This document shows, one piece after another, positions 1 through 5,207 of a stretch of 6,983 nt of DNA. The stretch comes from Candidatus Nanohalarchaeota archaeon (GTDB lineage: Archaea > EX4484-52 > B79-G9). The stretch spans positions 1 through 6,983 of the forward strand of contig DAOVYR010000060.1 of the NCBI GenBank assembly GCA_030635525.1, written 5' to 3'. Made by a program: the position numbers and the translations under genes. Within the stretch, counting starts at the first letter, position 1; the number at the start of each line of letters is the position of its first letter. The notes below the pieces were generated by a model, which made no database searches, was not told the origin of the DNA, and saw nothing but the letters and a program-made list of their open reading frames with translations.

Positions 1-1
1 A

Positions 2-304
2 GATGTCTTTGCTTCATTTTCTTTTGACAAGATCTATCTGAAGATGAATATTGGTTTTGATGATCCTGGTTTGACTGGAATGTTTAGTGGCTATTTTTAT
101 GCTTTAAGAGGGTTCTTTTTTAGTTTGCCCATTAGTGCCGGGAAAATGGTTGTTGATTTCAGGCCACATTTTCAGGAGGAGATGTATGATTTTGAAGGGG
201 AGTTTGAGGTCAGGAATCAGGTTATAAATATTGTGGCTGCTGTATTTCAGCTTATACTATCAAGACCGGTTCGAAGGCTCGCATGGAAAGCTGTTTTTAG
301 ATGA
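2..304 (+). CDS. DUF2953 (YtfI-like) protein, 3' part only
   Basis: The reading frame is open from the window edge, so the N-terminus is missing; about 100 residues are visible. The stretch reading F-D-D-P-G-L-T-G-M-F-S-G-Y-F-Y-A-L, then V-D-F-R-P-H-F, then an acidic segment and a hydrophobic V-I-N-I-V-A-A-V-F-Q-L-I-L tail matches, from memory, the C-terminal half of the DUF2953 family (Bacillus YtfI): an Asp followed by L-T-G, a small-residue/aromatic helix, a P-x-F, and a C-terminal hydrophobic helix. The function of the family is not established; members are usually membrane-anchored at the N-terminus, which cannot be seen here. It lies 16 bp upstream of a small gene that may be a GerW/YtfJ relative, the same order as ytfI-ytfJ in Bacillus. 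Codon use is rich in T- and G-ending codons, unlike the + strand genes further right. Confidence 0.7.
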   Translation, partial: DVFASFSFDKIYLKMNIGFDDPGLTGMFSGYFYALRGFFFSLPISAGKMVVDFRPHFQEEMYDFEGEFEVRNQVINIVAAVFQLILSRPVRRLAWKAVFR

Positions 305-320
305 GGGGAAAGAATTGAAG

Positions 321-548
321 ATGAAGAATGAAAGATTCAAAAAAGAAGAAAAGATTGTTGAAGGGAAGACGGTAGTGGTCGGCAGGTTCAAGTTGACCTT
401 TATGTTTAAGGTTTTAGCTGCATGTCATTCTGCTGGTGGAGAGATAGTTGGTTATGGTTCTGTTGAGCCAGTAGAGGTGAAAGTAGATGATTTAGATAAG
501 AAAAAAAAAGAAGGAAGGAGAATTTCATTTGTTTTTCCAGTGTTGTAG
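321..548 (+). CDS. Small basic protein, possible short GerW/YtfJ-like protein
   Basis: A 75-residue protein beginning MKNERFKKEEK. I chose the ATG at 321 because it follows the stop of the upstream gene (302-304) and a purine-rich GAGGGGAAAG at 303-312; the same frame is open further upstream, but those codons would overlap the DUF2953 gene. The core has a G-K-T-V-V-V-G strand, a K-L-T-F-M-F-K segment, a short glycine-containing loop (A-G-G-E-I-V-G-Y-G) and an S-V-E-P-V-E-V-K-V strand. This order resembles the GerW/YtfJ sporulation-protein fold (strand, Gly-rich loop, then P-[IV]-x-[FV]), but the N-terminal region and long Gly-rich loop are missing. The link rests mainly on the DUF2953 neighbour, so the name is tentative. 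The last 24 bp overlap the 3' end of the convergent RuBisCO gene. A lysine run near the C-terminus is encoded by the A-run at 501-509, which reads as a T-run on the other strand. Confidence 0.6.
   Translation: MKNERFKKEEKIVEGKTVVVGRFKLTFMFKVLAACHSAGGEIVGYGSVEPVEVKVDDLDKKKKEGRRISFVFPVL
501..509 (-). terminator. Oligo-T terminator candidate for the RuBisCO gene
   Basis: On the minus strand, 16 to 24 nt after the RuBisCO stop codon, there is a run of nine T within a longer pyrimidine tract (511-520 also reads as C/T). Archaeal RNA polymerase terminates at such T-runs without needing a hairpin. The run lies inside the convergent + strand gene, where it encodes lysines. Confidence 0.45.
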
Positions 549-1790
549 GGCGCATTTGAGTTCAGGGCATCTATCTAAAGAGATTTTACCTTCAAGTATT
601 TCGACAGCTTGCCTGATAGCCCGCCCACCAGCCTCTGTGCCCCCCGGATGTCCATGACACCCGCCACCGAACTGCATCACAATGTCACTGCCCATATACT
701 TCACAACTCCCGGCACATGACCCGGATGCAGGCCTCCTGAAGCCACAGGCAAAACAGGACTCTTGCCATACCAGTTTTGGCAGAGAACATCCCTCTTATC
801 ATCTTCATTCACAGTCTTTGCTGTGATACCCTCCTGGATTGACAACACTTCCTTGCCTGAACCATGCATCTTCCCGATAATCGCACCGATATGCAGTTGA
901 TCAACACCGATAAGCCTGCTGAGTTTAGCGATAGTAAGCATAGATATGCCATGTTCCGGGCTCCTCGTAATCGCCCCATGCATAGCGCGATGGGCATGAA
1001 TCACAAGCCCGAGATTAGCATCCCTAAGCGTCTGGAGAGCAGAGAACCCGCAAGTAAGTATATCAATCATCACATACTCACCGCCATGCGCTTTCACAAA
1101 CTTCGCGCGCTTAAGCATCTCACCAGCCTCAGCCGTAACATTCGGCATATATATTTTCTTTTCACCGGTCTTAGCCTCTGCTTTGTCTCTCGCCTTAAGA
1201 GTAAGCCTTATGCGCTCATCAAATTTATTGAACGAAAGCGAAGTCAGGTTCTCATCATCCTTTACAATATCAAGACCGCCAACCCACGCATTATACGCAA
1301 CATTAGCATGACCTAAAGAATCCAGCCCCACCTTCGGCTTTATGATAGTTCCGACAAGCGGCCTCTTGCTCACGCCGGTCACTTTCCGCACACCCCTTAT
1401 CCCAAACGCAGGACCGGGACTTGCCGCAACTATCTTTTTTGGAAAAGATACATCAAGAAGCTTAAGTGACGTAAGAGCATTCATCCCGAATATATTGCCC
1501 GCAATGCTTGAAAGAATCTGTGGTATATTTCCCTCCTCAAAAAGCTCAGAACTATAAGCGATCTTGACAACCCCCCTGCGCTTATCAATATCATATACAT
1601 GCGGCTTAAGCTTATTCATTATACGCGAAGACATAGTACATACCTCAGTCCATGTCCCGATAGACGACTCAGCAGCGATATGCTCGCATGCCTTCTCAAT
1701 AGGAATGCCATTAGGCACAATACGATACTTAGCAACAAGATCCGAAGGCTTCGGACAATACTTCAAATCAACATATTCATATTTAGTCAT
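525..1790 (-). CDS. rbcL: RuBisCO large subunit, archaeal form III type
   Basis: Ribulose-1,5-bisphosphate carboxylase, 421 residues, a normal length for form III and shorter than plant form I. In archaea this enzyme converts ribulose bisphosphate, derived from AMP or nucleosides, plus CO2 to 3-phosphoglycerate. The N-terminal domain (about 1-115) has E41, T46-W47 and N99, equivalent to spinach E60, T65-W66 and N123. The barrel domain has K151 and K153 in GTIIKPKVGL; the carbamylated lysine K177 with D179 and E180 in GGLDIVKDDE; H267 and R268 in HAHRAMH; H300; loop-6 K307 in GKMHG; S351 in VASGGLHPGH; and the phosphate-binding GGG at 375-377. All expected catalytic residues are present, so it should be active. 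The subtype (III-a, III-b or III-like) is not resolved: loop 6 is H-I-G-A-I-I-G-K-M, without the insertion I recall in Thermococcus/Archaeoglobus III-b sequences. The ATG is supported by a GGGTGAT site 5 nt upstream. It is a single-gene unit with its own TATA box; no small subunit or AMP phosphorylase gene is present. Confidence 0.97.
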   Translation of the reverse strand: MTKYEYVDLKYCPKPSDLVAKYRIVPNGIPIEKACEHIAAESSIGTWTEVCTMSSRIMNKLKPHVYDIDKRRGVVKIAYSSELFEEGNIPQILSSIAGNIFGMNALTSLKLLDVSFPKKIVAASPGPAFGIRGVRKVTGVSKRPLVGTIIKPKVGLDSLGHANVAYNAWVGGLDIVKDDENLTSLSFNKFDERIRLTLKARDKAEAKTGEKKIYMPNVTAEAGEMLKRAKFVKAHGGEYVMIDILTCGFSALQTLRDANLGLVIHAHRAMHGAITRSPEHGISMLTIAKLSRLIGVDQLHIGAIIGKMHGSGKEVLSIQEGITAKTVNEDDKRDVLCQNWYGKSPVLPVASGGLHPGHVPGVVKYMGSDIVMQFGGGCHGHPGGTEAGGRAIRQAVEILEGKISLDRCPELKCALQHWKNK

Positions 1791-1795
1791 ATAAC

Positions 1796-1802
1796 ATCAC
1801 CC
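1796..1802 (-). promoter_or_regulatory. Ribosome binding site GGGTGAT for RuBisCO
   Basis: On the minus strand GGGTGAT stands 5 nt before the ATG at 1790, an excellent match to the archaeal 16S rRNA 3' end. It fixes the start codon. Confidence 0.8.
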
Positions 1803-1836
1803 ATAATAATCAATACAGAATATTTACTCATCCCGG

Positions 1837-1850
1837 TATATATTACTTTG
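1837..1850 (-). promoter_or_regulatory. TATA box (with possible BRE) of the RuBisCO gene
   Basis: Read on the minus strand the sequence is CAAAGTAATATATA. The TATA part (1837-1845) is preceded by a purine-rich stretch that could be the TFB-recognition element. A start about 26 nt downstream of its centre would lie near 1815, giving a leader of about 24 nt that contains the GGGTGAT site. Confidence 0.6.
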
Positions 1851-1868
1851 GTCAGAAACGACACAACC

Positions 1869-1876
1869 AAAAAAAA
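1869..1876 (-). terminator. Oligo-T terminator candidate after the UPF0145 gene
   Basis: A run of eight T on the minus strand starts 1 nt after the UPF0145 stop codon (1878-1880). It lies upstream of the RuBisCO TATA box and would separate the two transcription units. Confidence 0.45.
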
Positions 1877-1877
1877 C

Positions 1878-2201
1878 TCACTTAAGCTTAACCGCAGTAC
1901 CATACACCAAAAGCTCCGCAGCCGACGCCATGATCTGCGATGTCTGGAACCTCACATTCACAACCGCATCAGCCCCAAGTTTCTTGGCATCCTCAACCAT
2001 CCTTTTCTCAGCCTCAATCCTTGCCTCAGTCAGCATCTCAGTATACTCCTTCAACTCACCGCCGACGAGCTGGCGAAGCCCTGCCACAATATCCTTTCCA
2101 AACCACTTGGCTCTTATCGTACTTCCCTTCACAAGCCCAAGAGTCTCGGTTATCTCTTTACCCTGCACAAAATCCGTTGTCAACACAATCATCTTATACA
2201 C
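1878..2201 (-). CDS. UPF0145/YbjQ family putative metal-binding protein
   Basis: A 107-residue soluble protein of the YbjQ/UPF0145 (DUF74) family, whose bacterial and archaeal members form small oligomeric beta-rich proteins and are described as putative heavy-metal binders; the biochemical role is unproven. Family hallmarks are the N-terminal I-V-L-T-T-D-F-V-Q-G-K-x-I, a V-x-G-x-x-V-G-G-E-L-K-E-Y-T-E-M-L helix start, the R-x-E-A-E-K-R-M helix with A-x-x-L-G-A-D-A-V-V-N-V-R, and the C-terminal A-E-L-L-V-Y-G-T-A-V strand. The length is typical. The GTG at 2201 is preferred because GGAGTGAT precedes it by 3 nt, as in other genes of the window. An ATG at 2192 is possible too, since GAGGTG (2199-2204) would sit 6 nt before it. 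The gene follows the small membrane-protein gene so closely that their signals overlap, so co-translation is likely. Confidence 0.9.
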   Translation of the reverse strand: MYKMIVLTTDFVQGKEITETLGLVKGSTIRAKWFGKDIVAGLRQLVGGELKEYTEMLTEARIEAEKRMVEDAKKLGADAVVNVRFQTSQIMASAAELLVYGTAVKLK

Positions 2202-2204
2202 CTC

Positions 2205-2212
2205 ATCACTCC
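2205..2212 (-). promoter_or_regulatory. Ribosome binding site GGAGTGAT overlapping the upstream stop codon
   Basis: On the minus strand GGAGTGAT ends 3 nt before the GTG start of the UPF0145 gene. The TGA inside it (2206-2208) is the stop codon of the membrane-protein gene, so termination and re-initiation occur at the same spot. Confidence 0.7.
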
Positions 2213-2433
2213 TTTAAACTCTCCTTCTCTGCTTTCGAGTCCTTTATTCTCTCAGAAACAAGCTGCACAAGAAGCACCGCAAGCCCAAATGACATTACAA
2301 AGAGACCCACCTTAACAGCAGCAGGCATATCAGCATCAACAAACCCGATAGCAAAATGATAAAGAGGATAAGCTAAAAGAATCACAACTCCAATTGAAAA
2401 AAGCACAATACCGACATTCTTGACCTTGTCCAT
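2206..2433 (-). CDS. Small two-helix membrane protein of unknown function
   Basis: A 75-residue protein with two predicted transmembrane helices, about residues 7-29 and 37-56. Between them is a short loop containing F-V-D-A-D-M-P-A-A-V-K-V-G, and the protein ends in a charged tail (S-E-R-I-K-D-S-K-A-E-K-E). I recall similar short archaeal proteins with an acidic D-x-D-x-P loop followed by V-K-x-G and a final E-R-I-K, but I know no function. The ATG at 2433 is chosen because GGAGGGG lies 5 nt upstream; the same frame continues to an ATG at 2484 but that extension would lack such a site and consume the leader. It is the first gene of a two-gene unit with UPF0145, so the two may act together at the membrane, but that is inference. 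Its last residues (L-K-E) are encoded by the SD site of the next gene. Confidence 0.75.
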   Translation of the reverse strand: MDKVKNVGIVLFSIGVVILLAYPLYHFAIGFVDADMPAAVKVGLFVMSFGLAVLLVQLVSERIKDSKAEKESLKE

Positions 2434-2438
2434 AACAA

Positions 2439-2445
2439 CCCCTCC
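2439..2445 (-). promoter_or_regulatory. Ribosome binding site GGAGGGG for the small membrane protein
   Basis: On the minus strand GGAGGGG stands 5 nt before the ATG at 2433. It decides this start over the ATG 51 bases upstream. Confidence 0.7.
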
Positions 2446-2490
2446 AACAATATACACTGCATTCTGAATAATAAAAATCTCCAACCTTCA

Positions 2491-2502
2491 TTTTAAATAT
2501 TT
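2491..2502. promoter_or_regulatory. Nearly symmetric TATA box in the divergent spacer
   Basis: TTTTAAATATTT reads as a TATA box on both strands. For the + strand its centre is about 26 nt before the ATG at 2522, which predicts a leaderless transcript for the diphosphatase operon. For the minus strand a start near 2470 would give a leader of about 37 nt carrying the GGAGGGG site of the membrane-protein gene. The identical 12-mer occurs at 6713-6724, in the other divergent spacer. Confidence 0.6.
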
Positions 2503-2521
2503 CCATACATCATAATCTACC

Positions 2522-3088
2522 ATGAAACTCTACTTTGCGACAGGAAACAAAAACAAGCTCGTGGAATTCCAAAATTTTCTGGGCACGCAAGGCATTGAGA
2601 TAGAACATCTCGACATTGACTACCCGGAAATAAGATCAGATGACATCACACAAATAGCTGCCTCAGGCGCAAAATATGTATGCGCCAAAGCAAAAAGACC
2701 GGTAATAGTAGAAGACTCAGGACTATTCATAAACTCACTGAACAACTTTCCCGGCACATACACCAAATGGGTGCACCAAAAGATAGGACATATTGGCTTA
2801 TTCAGACTTCTTGAAGGCAAAGACCGCAAAGCAGAGTTTAGAACATGCATAGGACTATGCAAACCAGGAAACGAACCATTGACTTTTCTCGGTGCAGTAA
2901 ATGGCACAATCACACAGGAAGAAAAAGGCACAAAAGGATGGGGTCACGACCCCATATTCATGCCGGAAGGACACGACAAGACATGGGCAGAGAACCCGGA
3001 CATAAAAGCAGCAGGATCTCACAGGATCAATGCCATAAAAAGATTTATGGAATGGCTAAAAGAAAACAAGCAATACTTAAAGGAGTGA
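2522..3088 (+). CDS. rdgB: XTP/dITP diphosphatase (Ham1/RdgB family)
   Basis: A cytosolic house-cleaning enzyme that hydrolyses non-canonical purine triphosphates (ITP, dITP, XTP) to the monophosphate and pyrophosphate, keeping deaminated bases out of DNA and RNA. It has 188 residues, the usual length. Seen in order: the N-terminal substrate loop A-T-G-N-K-N-K-L-V-E-F (6-16), the E-D-S-G-L motif (64-68) with the catalytic acidic residues, N-N-F-P-G-T-Y-T-K-W (74-83), the G-W-G-H-D-P-I-F motif (139-146) and S-H-R-I-N-A (166-171). The region before S-H-R reads A-E-N-P-D-I-K-A-A-G rather than the more common A-E-x-x-x-x-x-K-N form, but the key S-H-R is kept. The ATG at 2522 has no SD and lies 26 nt from a TATA box, so a leaderless mRNA is likely. 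It opens an operon with purA and fumarase, in keeping with purine metabolism. Confidence 0.95.
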   Translation: MKLYFATGNKNKLVEFQNFLGTQGIEIEHLDIDYPEIRSDDITQIAASGAKYVCAKAKRPVIVEDSGLFINSLNNFPGTYTKWVHQKIGHIGLFRLLEGKDRKAEFRTCIGLCKPGNEPLTFLGAVNGTITQEEKGTKGWGHDPIFMPEGHDKTWAENPDIKAAGSHRINAIKRFMEWLKENKQYLKE

Positions 3089-3089
3089 T
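3081..3089 (+). promoter_or_regulatory. Ribosome binding site AGGAGTGAT for purA, containing the upstream stop
   Basis: AGGAGTGAT ends 4 nt before the ATG at 3094. The TGA within it (3086-3088) stops the diphosphatase gene, indicating coupled translation. It decides the purA start over in-frame upstream codons. Confidence 0.8.
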
Positions 3090-3093
3090 ACAG

Positions 3094-4359
3094 ATGAGCG
3101 CAAAAATTATCATTGGAACACAATTCGGAGACGAGGGAAAAGGAAAGATTATAGACTGCCTTGCAGAAGATTCAGACATAATCGCCCGCTTCCAGGGCGG
3201 CAACAATGCAGGTCACACACTGGTCGTAGGAAACGAGACATTCAAGCTGCACCTCATCCCCTCAGGTGTCCTCCATGAAAACAAGACAATAGTGATTGGA
3301 AACGGTGTCGTGATCGACGTAAAGATACTAAACCAGGAAATTGAATCCATTGAAAAAAGAGGACATAAGATAGGAAACCTGAAAATCGCAGGCAATGCTC
3401 ATGCCATCATGCCCTGGCACAGGGCCATCGATAATCACGAAGAGAAACTGCGCTCAAAAAAAATAGGCACCACAGGCCGCGGCATAGGTCCAGCGTACAT
3501 GTTCAAGGCCGGCCGCACAAATGCGATAAGAATGTATGATTTCAAAGACGATAAAAGGCTCGCAAAAATAATTACAGAAACCATAGAAAAAAACAAGGAC
3601 TACTTCAGGCGCATCAACTACACATGCACAGAGGCAGACATCATCCGGGAATACACAGCAATCGCAAAAAAAATAAGGCCCTATATCTGCGACACATCCA
3701 TCCTGCTGAACAAAGCCCTTGACGACAACAAAAAAGTCCTGTTTGAAGGCGCGCAGGGCACATTTCTTGACATAGACCACGGCACATTCCCCTTTGTCAC
3801 ATCCTCAAACACAGTATCCGGCGCAGCCTGCACAGGCGCAGGAATCGGCCCGAAACGAATAACCGAAGTCCTCGGAATCGTAAAAGCATACACAACCCGC
3901 GTAGGAGAAGGACCTTTCCCGACAGAGCAGGACAACAAGACAGGCGAAAGATTAAGAAAAGAAGGCCATGAATTCGGCACAACCACAGGCAGGCCGCGAC
4001 GCTGCGGATGGCTGGACCTTGTGATGCTGAACTACGCAAAAAACCTCAACAGCCTTACAGGCATCGTAATCACAAAACTGGACATCCTGTCAGGTCTTGA
4101 CACAATAAAAGTATGCATAAGCTACAGGACAGGCAAAGACGAATCCGAAACATATCCCCTGGACCTCACGGACCTGAAAGAAGCAAAACCAGTCTATGAA
4201 GAGCTTCCCGGCTGGACAGAAGACATAAGCAGAATAAAAAACTACGAAGAACTGCCGCAAAATGCAAAAGATTACCTGAAATTCATATCAGAAAGGCTTG
4301 CGCTCCCGGTAAAAATCGTTTCTGTAGGCCCGAAAAGGTCCCAGACAATAATTATGTGA
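3094..4359 (+). CDS. purA: Adenylosuccinate synthetase
   Basis: Makes adenylosuccinate from IMP, L-aspartate and GTP, the first committed step from IMP to AMP. It has 421 residues, the length of bacterial-type enzymes; several archaeal orthologues (Pyrococcus, Methanocaldococcus) are about 80 residues shorter. Visible motifs: the GTP loop G-D-E-G-K-G-K (12-18) with catalytic D13; G-G-N-N-A-G-H-T with catalytic H41; the IMP-site G-T-T-G-R-G-I-G-P-A-Y (125-135); T-T-T-G-R-P-R-R-C-G-W-L-D (296-308), the aspartate-binding loop region; T-K-L-D (327-330) for guanine recognition; and the C-terminal V-G-P-K-R-S-Q-T-I (411-419). All key residues are present. The ATG at 3094 starts the family domain at once and has AGGAGTGAT in front. 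The stop overlaps or adjoins the start of the fumarase alpha gene. The coding strand is unusually A/C-rich. Confidence 0.97.
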   Translation: MSAKIIIGTQFGDEGKGKIIDCLAEDSDIIARFQGGNNAGHTLVVGNETFKLHLIPSGVLHENKTIVIGNGVVIDVKILNQEIESIEKRGHKIGNLKIAGNAHAIMPWHRAIDNHEEKLRSKKIGTTGRGIGPAYMFKAGRTNAIRMYDFKDDKRLAKIITETIEKNKDYFRRINYTCTEADIIREYTAIAKKIRPYICDTSILLNKALDDNKKVLFEGAQGTFLDIDHGTFPFVTSSNTVSGAACTGAGIGPKRITEVLGIVKAYTTRVGEGPFPTEQDNKTGERLRKEGHEFGTTTGRPRRCGWLDLVMLNYAKNLNSLTGIVITKLDILSGLDTIKVCISYRTGKDESETYPLDLTDLKEAKPVYEELPGWTEDISRIKNYEELPQNAKDYLKFISERLALPVKIVSVGPKRSQTIIM

Positions 4360-4367
4360 GAGATTAC

Positions 4368-5207
4368 ATGCAACCAGGAAAAATAAAAAACACAATACCA
4401 ACCACAGAAGCAATAGTCCGCCTATACACAGTATGTGCAACAGAACTCCCGGGCGACGTACGCGAAAAACTGCGCAAGTCTCTGGAAAAAGAAGAAAGCG
4501 ACACAGCAAAACACATCCTCAAAACAATCCTTGAAAACACAGATTTAGCGAAAAAAGAATCAAAGCCAATATGCCAGGACACAGGCACACCCGTATTCTA
4601 CATAAGCATCGACAATACCCTGCCCCTAGACGAGATAAAAAAGCACATAGAAGCCGCAACAAAACAGGCAACAGAAAAAATCCCCCTGAGGCCAAACGCA
4701 ACAGACCCAATAACAGGCACGAACACAGGAAACAAGCCAATAATCCACATAGAGCAGTCAGACCAATTCAGGATAGACTTACTGATGAAAGGCGGCGGCT
4801 CAGAAAACATCTCAGCAATCTACAGCCTGCCCGACACAAAACTAAACGCGAACAGGGACATTGAAGGCATCAAAAGATGCGTACTTGACGCAGTCTTCCA
4901 CGCGCAGGGCAAAGGCTGCCCTCCATACATCATCGGGATAGCCATCGGAGGGAACATAGAGCAAGTGGCGCACTTATCCAAAAAACAACTCCTGAGAAAC
5001 CTGAACGACAGAAGCAAAGACGAACAGCTAAACAAACTGGAAACAGAACTACTGGAAAACATCAACAAACTCAAAATTGGCCCCATGGGCCTGGGCGGAA
5101 AAACAACAGCACTAAGCGTAAAGATAGCCAAAACCCACAGGCACCCTGCATCATACTTCATAGGCATATCATTCAGCTGCTGGGCATTGAGGAGGCAGTC
5201 CCTGTGA
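4368..5207 (+). CDS. fumA: Class I fumarase alpha subunit
   Basis: Alpha subunit of a two-subunit, [4Fe-4S]-dependent fumarate hydratase, interconverting fumarate and malate in the cytosol. From the ATG at 4368 it has 279 residues. The three cysteines expected to hold the cluster are C69 in P-I-C-Q-D-T-G, C184 in G-K-G-C-P-P-Y-I-I-G, and C271 in F-S-C-W-A-L-R-R. Other family motifs are K-G-G-G-S-E-N, A-I-G-G-N and G-P-M-G-L-G-G-K-T-T. A GTG at 4356 is an alternative start that would overlap the purA stop (TGA 4357-4359) and add four residues; neither start has a strong SD, though GAGAGAT sits 3 nt before the ATG. The 3' end overlaps fumB by 4 bp (GTGA). The relative L-tartrate dehydratase (TtdAB) cannot be strictly excluded, but the purine operon favours fumarase. 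Exposed clusters of this class are oxygen-sensitive, in line with an anaerobe. Confidence 0.93.
   Translation: MQPGKIKNTIPTTEAIVRLYTVCATELPGDVREKLRKSLEKEESDTAKHILKTILENTDLAKKESKPICQDTGTPVFYISIDNTLPLDEIKKHIEAATKQATEKIPLRPNATDPITGTNTGNKPIIHIEQSDQFRIDLLMKGGGSENISAIYSLPDTKLNANRDIEGIKRCVLDAVFHAQGKGCPPYIIGIAIGGNIEQVAHLSKKQLLRNLNDRSKDEQLNKLETELLENINKLKIGPMGLGGKTTALSVKIAKTHRHPASYFIGISFSCWALRRQSL
5189..5195 (+). promoter_or_regulatory. Ribosome binding site GAGGAGG for fumB
   Basis: GAGGAGG inside the end of the alpha-subunit gene lies 8 nt before the GTG at 5204. It supports the GTG start that overlaps the alpha stop codon as GTGA. Confidence 0.75.

Noticed and set aside
864..1316. Open frame on the + strand opposite the RuBisCO gene
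   Set aside because: It lies wholly antisense to a well-supported gene, its translation has no recognisable domain, and it has no start signal of its own.
525..1790. Form I RuBisCO of a Calvin cycle
   Set aside because: The protein is too short, there is no small-subunit or phosphoribulokinase gene nearby, and the motifs fit the archaeal form III group.
1599..2315. Long open frame (238 codons) on the + strand spanning the RuBisCO 5' end, its promoter and the UPF0145 gene
   Set aside because: It crosses promoter and SD elements of minus-strand genes and encodes a low-complexity His/Ser/Leu-rich sequence, typical of an antisense shadow of an A/C-rich strand.
2434..2484. N-terminal extension of the small membrane protein
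   Set aside because: The ATG at 2433 has GGAGGGG at ideal spacing, whereas the longer form has no such site and would use up most of the leader.
2845..3093. N-terminal extension of purA by 83 codons
   Set aside because: It overlaps the diphosphatase gene in another frame. The family domain begins at the ATG at 3094, which has a strong SD directly in front.
3454..3780. Minus-strand open frame within purA, with several cysteines and hydrophobic stretches
   Set aside because: It is fully antisense to a conserved enzyme gene and has no promoter or SD support; the composition reflects the A/C-rich opposite strand.
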